Origin: UBA10906 sp049296695
GTDB lineage: Bacteria > Pseudomonadota > Gammaproteobacteria > Methylococcales > Methylomonadaceae
Length of the DNA stretch: 18,612 nt
Assembly: GCA_049296695.1 (NCBI GenBank)
Contig: JBAQSX010000150.1
Coordinates: forward strand, 1 to 18,612
Direction: 5' to 3'
Positions 1 through 6,414 of this stretch are shown in pieces. The notes beneath the pieces were generated by a model. It did not search any database and was not told where the DNA came from. It saw only the letters and a list, made by a program, of their open reading frames with translations. The position numbers and the translations under genes are program-made. Numbering within the stretch: position 1 is the stretch's first letter; the number at the start of each line of letters is the position of its first letter.

Positions 1-26
1 GTAGGGTCGAATTAATTCGACCCTAC
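1..26. repeat. Perfect intergenic palindrome with GTAG...CTAC ends
   Basis: The first 26 bases are a perfect inverted repeat: GTAGGGTCGAATT is followed directly by its reverse complement. It lies just past the stop codon of the outer-membrane channel gene on the minus strand. It could act as a transcription terminator or mRNA-end hairpin. The GTAGGG/CCCTAC ends match those of the palindrome at 2640-2664, so it probably belongs to a dispersed repeat family. The window edge prevents seeing whether it is longer. Confidence 0.8.
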
Positions 27-68
27 AATTATTGGATACGGTAGATATAAAATTTAATAATTGATTTT

Positions 69-1343
69 TCATGGCATCACTCCTACCGCTTGGTTATATA
101 AAGCTCTATCACGTTGCAACATTACAGCGCGTTCTTTTGCCATTAATATCGCTTGTTGACTACGCGCTTGAATTTTTAATAAATCAATTAAATTAATCTC
201 ACCTACTGAAAAACTCAGCTCGGTCATTTTTAAATGTTCAGCCGCTAAGTTTTTTAAATCATCGGCTTGTTTTAATGCCACTTTATTGACTTCTAAATTA
301 TGCTCAGCTTCGTGGTGCATTTGTTTTAAATCTCTAAATAATAACTCACGCTCAGTTATTAATTTATTCAGTTCTACATTTAACGCGGCAAGTTGCGGCG
401 CGAGATGTTCTGAGCCACCAAAAGGAATATTCACGCCTATATTAAAACTTTCAGTTTTATTACTGCGCTCATCATTAGTCAAACTATCACTATTAATACC
501 AATAGCAATATTACTTTGTCCTGAGCCAATAGTTTTAGCGGCATTGATTTCAGCTTGCTTGCGTTCAATTTGAGTATTAATGGCAACTAAGGCGGGATGA
601 TTGGATTCAATTTCTTTTAATTCCACTAAGTTTTCAATAAATACGGCGGGGACTTTAGTGGTTTGAGTAATACTGTTATAACGTTTGCGCGAGTGCATTA
701 ATTCCGCCTCTGCTAAGGTTAATACCGATTGTTTTTGCAATAATTCGGTTTGCGCCAATAATTCATCAGCTCTGGGCAAATCCCCCGACTGCACTCGTTT
801 TTTAACTTGCGCGAGTAAAGTTTCAAATACCGCAACTTCGGCTAAGGCTTGCTCGTAACGAATTTTTTGTAATTCCATATCCCACAAGGCTACGCGCACT
901 AAACCCGCCACGCGCAATTGGGTTGCCATTGCTTGCGCGGTGGCACTGGTTTGGGCGTGGTCGGCAATACTGCGCTCGGCAGCGCGTTGTCCTAAGTTCC
1001 ATAAAGGTACTTGCACAGCGGCATCAATATAATGCAGTGTGCCGCTGGTGGCTTCTTGGTAGCGCAAACTGACTTGATTCGCGCCTGAAGTCCAGCTATT
1101 ACTACGCTGAGCAATGGCAGAACTTTCAGCTTCTAAAGCCTCTAACCACGCGCTATCGGGGTATTTTTCTACCGTTAAAGCGACCAGTTTGTTTAAGGTC
1201 AAACCTGTTTCAATTTCAATGGGGTCATGATGGTCAACCACTAAAGCCTCGTCTGCTTGTGCAGACGACCATAAAAAAATCGCGCTTAATAACACGCGCA
1301 ATAACGCCTTGCCAGCTTGGCTAGGCAAAAAAGAAGAAAACAT
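69..1343 (-). CDS. TolC/CzcC-type outer-membrane efflux channel
   Basis: This is an outer-membrane channel subunit of a tripartite export pump, probably of the resistance-nodulation-division type. The 424-residue product starts with a Sec signal peptide whose likely cleavage is after AQA at residue 30. A TolC-like layout follows, with two repeated outer-membrane-efflux domains rich in long Ala/Leu/Gln/Glu helices (roughly 110-225 and 310-420) separated by strand-forming segments such as FNIGVNIPFGG. The length is normal for the family. A small exported protein lies upstream on the same strand, an arrangement seen in CzcCBA-type metal efflux operons. The adaptor and pump genes expected in such an operon are not in the window; they could lie beyond the left edge. 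The metal substrate is inference, and an export channel for another pump or for a type I secretion system is possible. Confidence 0.85.
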   Translation of the reverse strand: MFSSFLPSQAGKALLRVLLSAIFLWSSAQADEALVVDHHDPIEIETGLTLNKLVALTVEKYPDSAWLEALEAESSAIAQRSNSWTSGANQVSLRYQEATSGTLHYIDAAVQVPLWNLGQRAAERSIADHAQTSATAQAMATQLRVAGLVRVALWDMELQKIRYEQALAEVAVFETLLAQVKKRVQSGDLPRADELLAQTELLQKQSVLTLAEAELMHSRKRYNSITQTTKVPAVFIENLVELKEIESNHPALVAINTQIERKQAEINAAKTIGSGQSNIAIGINSDSLTNDERSNKTESFNIGVNIPFGGSEHLAPQLAALNVELNKLITERELLFRDLKQMHHEAEHNLEVNKVALKQADDLKNLAAEHLKMTELSFSVGEINLIDLLKIQARSQQAILMAKERAVMLQRDRALYNQAVGVMP

Positions 1344-1396
1344 AAGAAACTCAATGCGGTGAAGAACCGCGATAAGGTTTTAAAACGATGAATACT

Positions 1397-1421
1397 GTTC
1401 TCAGAATAGGATTTTGAGAAC
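1397..1421. repeat. Short inverted repeat between the two exported-protein genes
   Basis: GTTCTCA at 1397-1403 pairs with TGAGAAC at 1415-1421 around an 11-base spacer. It lies in the gap between the small exported protein gene and the outer-membrane channel gene. It could be an mRNA-processing or attenuation hairpin, or mean nothing. No U-run follows it on the minus strand, so it is not a clear terminator. Confidence 0.35.
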
Positions 1422-1461
1422 TAAATAAAGGCAAACAAAGTCCAACAACCGTGGTTGTCAG

Positions 1462-1854
1462 CTAAACAAACGGAGGTGCGCGAGGGGAATGAGCAGATAG
1501 AAAAAAGCGAGCTACAAACGCTTGAGGATGTGGTGAAAAATTAACAGCAAACCTTAAAACGGAGGGTTTAAAGGCAAAGCTAATACTAGGCAAATAAGGC
1601 GCGTCATTTGATGCGTGTTGGTTGGTTTTAATACCCGCATCAATGCCTATAATTAAACCTTCAACCTCTGCATAATTGACAGAAGTAGCGGACACTAACA
1701 AAGTGTCGGGCTTGATGCCGTAGTTTTCTAAACCGGGAATATGTAGCCCTGTTTGTAGGCTAGGCGTTGCATTGATGTGCGCATGAACCAGCGGCGAAAT
1801 CCACTGTAATGACACCAATAAAACAACTAAAAAATTCCTGAAAATGAAAAACAT
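1462..1854 (-). CDS. Small exported protein upstream of efflux channel
   Basis: I do not recognise a firm family for this 130-residue protein. Residues 1-25 form a signal peptide (hydrophobic FLVVLLVSLQWISPLV core, likely cleavage after VHA), so the mature protein should be periplasmic. The mature part has no cysteine, few charged residues, and a C-terminus rich in His and Pro (HSPRAPP). Small exported proteins with aromatic/proline-rich tails are often found just before czcC-like genes (CzcI-type position). The channel gene lies about 120 bases downstream on the same strand, so the two are probably co-transcribed. A role in metal sensing or chaperoning for the pump is inference. The ribosome binding site is poor, so the start is less certain than the frame. 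Confidence 0.6.
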   Translation of the reverse strand: MFFIFRNFLVVLLVSLQWISPLVHAHINATPSLQTGLHIPGLENYGIKPDTLLVSATSVNYAEVEGLIIGIDAGIKTNQHASNDAPYLPSISFAFKPSVLRFAVNFSPHPQAFVARFFLSAHSPRAPPFV

Positions 1855-1860
1855 AGGTTT

Positions 1861-1902
1861 AAAGTGATAAGACTATCAGCAAAGTGATGACTTTTGATTA
1901 TA
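1861..1902 (-). promoter_or_regulatory. Promoter region of the efflux unit with direct repeats
   Basis: On the minus strand, 1902-1897 reads TATAAT, a perfect sigma-70 -10 box; no good -35 box is seen at 16-18 bases. It lies about 43 bases before the start codon of the small exported protein. Between the box and the gene, the plus strand carries AAAGTGAT twice, at 1861-1868 and 1881-1888, exactly 20 bases apart. This could be an operator for a metal-responsive regulator, though no regulator gene is in view. The rest of the 312-base divergent gap (1855-2166) is AT-rich and holds two short inverted repeats, ACATTA...TAATGT at 2081-2095 and GTTAG.CTAAC at 2119-2129. Confidence 0.4.
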
Positions 1903-2166
1903 CCTTAAAATTAGACAAGGCAGTTGATGCTTATGCAGTGATTCGCTTTCATTGAAACATTTAAAACACAAGATAAATCCCGCGAATTTTTAAATGAATA
2001 ATTAATGCTGTTACTGGTTATAATAAGCGCGTCTAACAATAAATTAATTATGGTTTGAAAATAAAATCGTACGCTTTTTTACATTATAGTAATGTCATTT
2101 AAACTACATTAGTTTGTCGTTAGCCTAACAATAATAATTAACTAGCCGATATGGCAAGGGAGAGAA

Positions 2167-2634
2167 ATGAGAAAAGATGATTTAATTGTCACCATTAGAA
2201 ATGCGAAAGCTTCGCATAAAAGATGGGTTGAAAACGCACTGTCTTTAATTGAAGGCTTACCTTTAGATAAAAGCCAAGTGCCTGTCAATGCAACCGATTG
2301 TTTGTTTGGTCAATGGTATTACAATGAGGGACAGAGTTTTAAACCCATTCCCAGTTTTAGAGACATTGAAGAGCATCATGATATGTTACATAAGGTTTAT
2401 CGGGAAATTTTTTTATTATTATTTAATGAAGAAAATAGCAAACCTTCATTACTGAGTCGTTTATTTGGCACAGCACAAAAAAGCTCTAAAGAAAAACAAA
2501 AATTAGCCAGAGAAAGATATAATTTCCTGCAACAAAAATCCAAAGACATTATTAAGAAATTAGATGAACTTGAGGCTATTGTTATGGGTATGAGTAATGA
2601 ACAAATAGACAGCTATATTCACAAAAAAAAATAA
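2167..2634 (+). CDS. Stand-alone CZB (chemoreceptor zinc-binding) domain protein
   Basis: This is a cytoplasmic zinc-sensing helical-bundle protein of 155 residues with no other recognisable domain. The CZB signature is complete: His17 (SHKRW), Cys45 in the CLFGQWYYNEG motif, and His71 and His75 in EHHDMLH. In CZB proteins these His/Cys residues coordinate Zn(II), the cysteine acting as a labile ligand. Most CZB domains are fused to chemoreceptors or to diguanylate cyclases; here residues 95-140 form only a charged, coiled-coil-like tail. The partner it signals to is therefore unknown and is not encoded next door. A good ribosome binding site (GGGAG, 6 bases before ATG) supports the start. 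It converges on the DegP-type gene. Family assignment is secure; biological role is not. Confidence 0.85.
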   Translation: MRKDDLIVTIRNAKASHKRWVENALSLIEGLPLDKSQVPVNATDCLFGQWYYNEGQSFKPIPSFRDIEEHHDMLHKVYREIFLLLFNEENSKPSLLSRLFGTAQKSSKEKQKLARERYNFLQQKSKDIIKKLDELEAIVMGMSNEQIDSYIHKKK

Positions 2635-2639
2635 AGTAG

Positions 2640-2664
2640 GTAGGGTGGGCATTGCCCACCCTAC
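2640..2664. terminator. Hairpin between convergent genes, GTAG...CTAC type
   Basis: GTAGGGTGGGC (2640-2650) and GCCCACCCTAC (2654-2664) form an 11-bp GC-rich stem with a 3-base loop. It sits between the ends of the CZB gene (+) and the protease gene (-). On the minus strand the stem is followed by a run of Ts (complement of the A-run at 2622-2631), so it can end protease transcription. The GTAGGG ends tie it to the palindrome at 1-26. Confidence 0.75.
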
Positions 2665-2675
2665 TTAAAACCTAC

Positions 2676-4106
2676 TTATTTATCCAATTTAAGTGCTAAA
2701 AACGCTGGACTACCACGGCGTTGAATTAAAACCGCAATCGATTTACCTACAGATAAGTTTTTAGTGACCTTATCAAAATCGCTCACATCATTAATTAAAG
2801 TATCTTGAATACGCAATATCACATCACCGCGTTGAATACCCGCTGATTTTGCCGCGCCTTTAGCCACTTCTTGTACTAAAACCCCACCTTTAATAACTTC
2901 TAAAGCTTCGCGTTGTTCAGCCGTTAAATTATCCACTTTAATACCTAAGCGATTACTCGATTTAGGTTCAGCTTTTTTATTATCGGCTTTATCGTCATCT
3001 TTATCGGGTAATAAACCGATTTTGAAATTAATGGTTTTAGTTTCACCTTGACGAATAATTTTTAAAATCGCCTTATCATTAATTGGAGTCATGCCCACTA
3101 ATGGCGGCAAGTCACCTGACTGTTCAATGGTTTGATTATTAAATTCAATAATAATATCGCCAATTTGCAAATCAGTATTAGCCGCTGGACTTTTTGGTAA
3201 TATCTTAGCCACTAACGCGCCTTGCGGTTTTTTCATACCAAACGATTCCGCTAATTCACGCGTGACATCTTGAATTTGTACGCCTAACCAACCGTGTGAA
3301 GCTTTACCTGTGGCTTTAATTTGTTCGACGATATTCATGACCACATCCATAGGGATGGCAAATGATAAGCCCATAAATCCACCCGTGCGGCTGTAAATTT
3401 GCGAATTAACGCCAATTACTTTGCCATCCATATTAAATAATGGCCCGCCTGAATTACCCGGATTAATGGCTACGTCAGTTTGAATAAACGGCACATAATT
3501 ACCATTAGGTAAACTTCTACCTTTAGCACTGACAATACCCGCTGTTACTGATTGTTCAAAACCAAAAGGAGAACCGATTGCTAATACCCATTCACCGACT
3601 TGTAATTGTTCGGGATTACCAATAGTGACTATTGGTAAATCAGAGGCGGTTACTTTTAATAATGCCACATCGGTGCGTGCATCTGAGCCAATTAATTTAG
3701 CGACTAATTCACGACGGTCTGAAAATTTAACCACGATTTCTGATGCGTCTTTTACAACGTGTTGATTGGTTAAAATATAACCATCGGCAGAAATCACAAA
3801 ACCCGAACCTAAAGAACGAGTATCTTCTGCGCCATAATCGCCACCGCCATTAGGGTCTTTTAAAAAGTGTTTAAATAACTCTTCCATTTCAGGTGGTAGA
3901 CCTTCGGGTAATTGCGGTTGTTTATCGGCATTATTATCGTCGGGTTCGGTTTGCGCTTTTTGAGTGGTACTTATATTGACTACTGCGGCTCTATTGGCTT
4001 TTACCATTTCAGTAAAATCAGGTAATTGCGCCCAGAGCGTTTGGCTAAATAAAAATAATAACACGCTAATGCTATAGCGCAGTTTAATAGAATGAATGAT
4101 GAACAT
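2676..4106 (-). CDS. DegP/MucD-type periplasmic serine protease
   Basis: This is an HtrA-family protease-chaperone that handles misfolded envelope proteins in the periplasm. The 476-residue product has a signal peptide (likely cleavage after LWA at 26), a linker rich in Asp/Gln/Pro, and a trypsin-like domain. The catalytic triad is intact: His116 (TNQHVV), Asp146 (DARTDVALL) and Ser219 (GNSGGPLF). Two PDZ domains follow, at about 272-365 and 385-475, separated by an acidic/lysine-rich linker (370-383). This is the usual length and order for DegP, DegQ and MucD. GGAG lies 5 bases before the ATG. The gene stands alone with its own hairpin terminator. No clear sigma-E promoter was found upstream. 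DegP versus MucD naming cannot be decided from the sequence. Confidence 0.95.
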   Translation of the reverse strand: MFIIHSIKLRYSISVLLFLFSQTLWAQLPDFTEMVKANRAAVVNISTTQKAQTEPDDNNADKQPQLPEGLPPEMEELFKHFLKDPNGGGDYGAEDTRSLGSGFVISADGYILTNQHVVKDASEIVVKFSDRRELVAKLIGSDARTDVALLKVTASDLPIVTIGNPEQLQVGEWVLAIGSPFGFEQSVTAGIVSAKGRSLPNGNYVPFIQTDVAINPGNSGGPLFNMDGKVIGVNSQIYSRTGGFMGLSFAIPMDVVMNIVEQIKATGKASHGWLGVQIQDVTRELAESFGMKKPQGALVAKILPKSPAANTDLQIGDIIIEFNNQTIEQSGDLPPLVGMTPINDKAILKIIRQGETKTINFKIGLLPDKDDDKADNKKAEPKSSNRLGIKVDNLTAEQREALEVIKGGVLVQEVAKGAAKSAGIQRGDVILRIQDTLINDVSDFDKVTKNLSVGKSIAVLIQRRGSPAFLALKLDK

Positions 4107-4463
4107 AGAAGCTCCGTTGGTATTGCTTTAAGTATTAAGGTACTGGAGTGATTTTTTATCTGCGCATTGTAATCTTATAACAATTTTCAGATTATGAAGG
4201 GAAATGGTTACTTTTTTTTATATTTCAAGTGCGGGAAACGCTGATATTTACACAAAAAATAATGGGAGTATTAATAGCTGATTGAAAACAATAGGCGGTT
4301 GTTGTTTTCATTTTAATGGGGTTTCAATGTAAAAGCATAAAACAATTAGGTTAAAAAAAACTTAAAGCTGGCAATAGTCCACACAGTAGCTTAGATGTTA
4401 TTAACAATTATTCTTTCGTAGAGACCTTGCAATGCAAAGCTACTAAAATCAAAATCCTGTATA
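4107..4463. other. 357-base gene-free stretch between protease and TOPRIM genes
   Basis: This AT-rich gap should contain the protease promoter on its left side, but I see no convincing -35/-10 pair. It contains a 9-bp inverted repeat, TGAAAACAA at 4283-4291 and TTGTTTTCA at 4302-4310, with a 10-base loop. A decayed GTAG...CTAC palindrome at 4418-4443 is listed separately. No open frame of convincing composition is present. Confidence 0.5.
4418..4443. repeat. Decayed GTAGAGAC-type palindrome
   Basis: The 26 bases start GTAGAGACCTTGC and end GCAAAGCTAC, with a central TTGCAATGCAA that is still a palindrome. The left arm matches the GTAGAGACGTTGC arm at 14458-14470 at 12 of 13 positions, while the right arm has lost bases. 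It sits just downstream of the TOPRIM gene stop. It looks like an eroded copy of the repeat family found intact near tpm. Confidence 0.6.
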
Positions 4464-5165
4464 TTATTCTAAGTACACATATTTCAACCAATCGCCTAAT
4501 TGTTGAAATAAAGAATGTTGCTCATTTAACAGTTTATCTTTTATTGCAATATAAAGCCCGTGACTAGGTACTTTTTGCCATGCTAGCCAAGTGGCAATTT
4601 CTGCTTTGCTATAATGATGGTCTTTAAATTTTTTGCTGGTTAATTGATTAACAGTATTAATGGCATGATTAAATAAAGCTTGTTCTTCATTATGAATACA
4701 GCTCTTAATAAAATCCTCTAACATGCCCTCGTCATTATTATTGGGCATAATCCAAACACCAAAATTGATTGCATCATCTTCGTGTTTAAAAATTAAACCA
4801 TTGCTTTGATTTTCACTTAAATTAAAGCCGTACTCATTGGCAATATTAAAAATTTGCGCTAATGTTTTTTGATAACCCAGACCATTAGCGGTTTTATAAT
4901 CGGCATCTATAATAATCGCTAGCCGTTTAGTTATGGCTTCTTCATCTAATAATTCGGGTAATAAATTATCTAAAAGCCTTAATGCGCCTTGTTTGCCATT
5001 GCGTAAGTTTTCTTCATAATCATCTTGATAATCTTTTGGCGGCGCGACTTCAATTTTTAGATTTAATTGAAGTGTTTTGCAAACTTGCTCAAAAAAACCT
5101 CTATCGTCTTCACCTTCAACTAATAAGATATGACTTTTATTAATGGTGTTTGCTATTCTTGCCAT
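4464..5165 (-). CDS. DUF3226-type TOPRIM protein, partner of OLD-like ATPase
   Basis: This 233-residue protein has a TOPRIM fold like that of topoisomerases, primases and OLD nucleases. The three acidic signatures are visible: LLVEGEDDRGFF with Glu18, IIIDAD with Asp87 and Asp89, and the later PNNNDEGMLEDF motif (around Glu150) typical of DUF3226. These residues bind Mg2+ in nuclease members of the superfamily. The start codon overlaps the ATPase stop (TAATG), so translation is coupled and the two products likely form a complex. ATPase plus separate TOPRIM pairs resemble OLD and Gabija GajA split in two, and the AriA/AriB pair of PARIS, which uses a different TOPRIM family. A nuclease effector role in phage defence is inference. 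An AT-rich gap with no obvious terminator follows. Confidence 0.8.
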   Translation of the reverse strand: MARIANTINKSHILLVEGEDDRGFFEQVCKTLQLNLKIEVAPPKDYQDDYEENLRNGKQGALRLLDNLLPELLDEEAITKRLAIIIDADYKTANGLGYQKTLAQIFNIANEYGFNLSENQSNGLIFKHEDDAINFGVWIMPNNNDEGMLEDFIKSCIHNEEQALFNHAINTVNQLTSKKFKDHHYSKAEIATWLAWQKVPSHGLYIAIKDKLLNEQHSLFQQLGDWLKYVYLE

Positions 5166-6268
5166 TAACGCACCTCAACATCGGCTTGCGTTAAGTTATA
5201 TAAACGCTCTTTATCAAACACAGTCGCAATAATTTGTCCTTGATTACTTTTTCTGGCACTTTTACCCATGCGAAATAATACGCCTTCAATATCGGTTTTA
5301 TCATTAGCGACTTTGGCAAAACTTTCTATGCAATCCCAACTATGTGTCGTGGCAAATACTTGAATATCGAGTTTTTCTGCCATTTCAAATAATAAGTCCC
5401 AGATTTTTTCTTGAATACTGTAATGCAGTCCATTTTCAAATTCGTCAATTAATAAAAAGCCGCCTTGTGCAGAGACTAATTTAATGGCTAATTGCAAAAC
5501 TCTTAGCATACCATCGCCTAAGCTTTTTAATGGAATAGGGCGTGGTTGGTCGGAAAGTTTTACTTTAGGAATACGTTTAATCGTTGTTTTAGTATTGGCA
5601 TTTTCATTTTCAACAAAAACTAAATGTTCATAACTAGGTAACACTATTTTCAAGGCATCACTGACTATTTTTTCATGTTCAGTATAAACAATTTTATCCC
5701 ATTCTTTGGCTAATTCATCAATAGAAATAAATTGTGTGGGAATAAAACTATGAGGGATGTATACTGTATTTAATGGATAATAACGAGTAGTTGTTAATAA
5801 ATAGACTATCCTTTCACCATCGACAAATAAATTTTGACAAACAAGATTAAATTTTTCTTTATCGAATGTATCTTCGTAAAAAGCTTTTTGTTCGCCAGTT
5901 TTAGAGTGTTCTTGAACTATAAATACACGCGAAATGGTAAGAATATTTTTATTGCCTATAGATTCACCGATAGTAATTTTGACAACACCATTTTCAGAAG
6001 GTTGTCGTCCTGAAAATAAATCTTTATAGGGAAAAATTACATTAGGATTTATCTCATTACTTTCAGCTAATGGAAATTGCTCATCATGACTTTCAGCAAT
6101 TTCTTTTAATAAATTAATATTGGCACTACCCGCATAAATCCTTAATGCTTCTAATACTGAACTTTTACCCGAATTATTTTTACCCACAATTAAATTAACG
6201 CGCCCTAATTTAGATACTTCAAAATCTTCTAAACACCTAAAGTTTTTTATCACTAGCGAATTTAACAT
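5165..6268 (-). CDS. OLD-like AAA ATPase (ABC-type P-loop)
   Basis: This is a 367-residue ABC/SMC-like ATPase of the AAA_15/AAA_21 group found in OLD-type defence nucleases. Near the N-terminus are the family start NSLVIKNFRCLEDF and Walker A GKNNSGKSS (29-37, Lys35). The C-terminal half has an ABC signature-like SLGDGM (249-254), Walker B LLIDEFENGLH (Asp275, Glu276) and the H-switch ATTHSWD (His309). The short middle (about 60-240) replaces the coiled coil of true SMC proteins. No nuclease domain is fused; that role falls to the coupled TOPRIM gene, which starts in its stop codon. No strong ribosome binding site precedes the ATG. It lies 138 bases after the NACHT gene, separated by a perfect palindrome, so joint transcription is uncertain. 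Confidence 0.85.
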   Translation of the reverse strand: MLNSLVIKNFRCLEDFEVSKLGRVNLIVGKNNSGKSSVLEALRIYAGSANINLLKEIAESHDEQFPLAESNEINPNVIFPYKDLFSGRQPSENGVVKITIGESIGNKNILTISRVFIVQEHSKTGEQKAFYEDTFDKEKFNLVCQNLFVDGERIVYLLTTTRYYPLNTVYIPHSFIPTQFISIDELAKEWDKIVYTEHEKIVSDALKIVLPSYEHLVFVENENANTKTTIKRIPKVKLSDQPRPIPLKSLGDGMLRVLQLAIKLVSAQGGFLLIDEFENGLHYSIQEKIWDLLFEMAEKLDIQVFATTHSWDCIESFAKVANDKTDIEGVLFRMGKSARKSNQGQIIATVFDKERLYNLTQADVEVR

Positions 6269-6302
6269 AATAATTTTTATAAAGTAATGATTAACTAAAT
6301 TA

Positions 6303-6334
6303 TTAGGAGTGCAAACCTAGGTTTGCACTCCTAA
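6303..6334. terminator. Perfect 32-base palindrome between NACHT and ATPase genes
   Basis: TTAGGAGTGCAAACCT at 6303-6318 is followed by its exact reverse complement to 6334, giving a 16-bp stem without a loop. It lies downstream of the NACHT gene and 34 bases before the ATPase start codon. It may separate the two transcripts, but no clear T-run follows on the minus strand. The TAGGAGT ends match the palindrome at 15297-15338. Confidence 0.7.
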
Positions 6335-6348
6335 AAATCAAATCTATT

Positions 6349-6414
6349 TCACGCTTGCGTAATACGCGCCGCTAAAAGGTTTGTGTGTTCAATATCGTCA
6401 TATATTTTATTCAT
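6349..6414 (-). CDS. Tiny open frame overlapping the NACHT stop codon
   Basis: An ATG at 6414-6412 overlaps the end of the NACHT gene in another frame (ATGAATAA) and opens 21 codons ending in TGA at 6351-6349. The product begins MNKIYDDIEHT and ends AARITQA, an amphipathic and ordinary-looking composition. No ribosome binding site is seen, so it would depend on coupling to NACHT translation. Alternatively it is the former C-terminus of the NACHT protein cut off by a frameshift, or chance. I do not recognise it. Confidence 0.25.
   Translation of the reverse strand: MNKIYDDIEHTNLLAARITQA

Noticed and set aside
286..573. 95-codon plus-strand open frame
   Set aside because: It lies antisense within the outer-membrane channel gene and has Cys/Ser-rich composition with no domain or ribosome binding site.
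4107..4210. Sigma-E promoter for the DegP-type gene
   Set aside because: A TCTGA is present on the minus strand but no GAACTT-like -35 is at the right distance.
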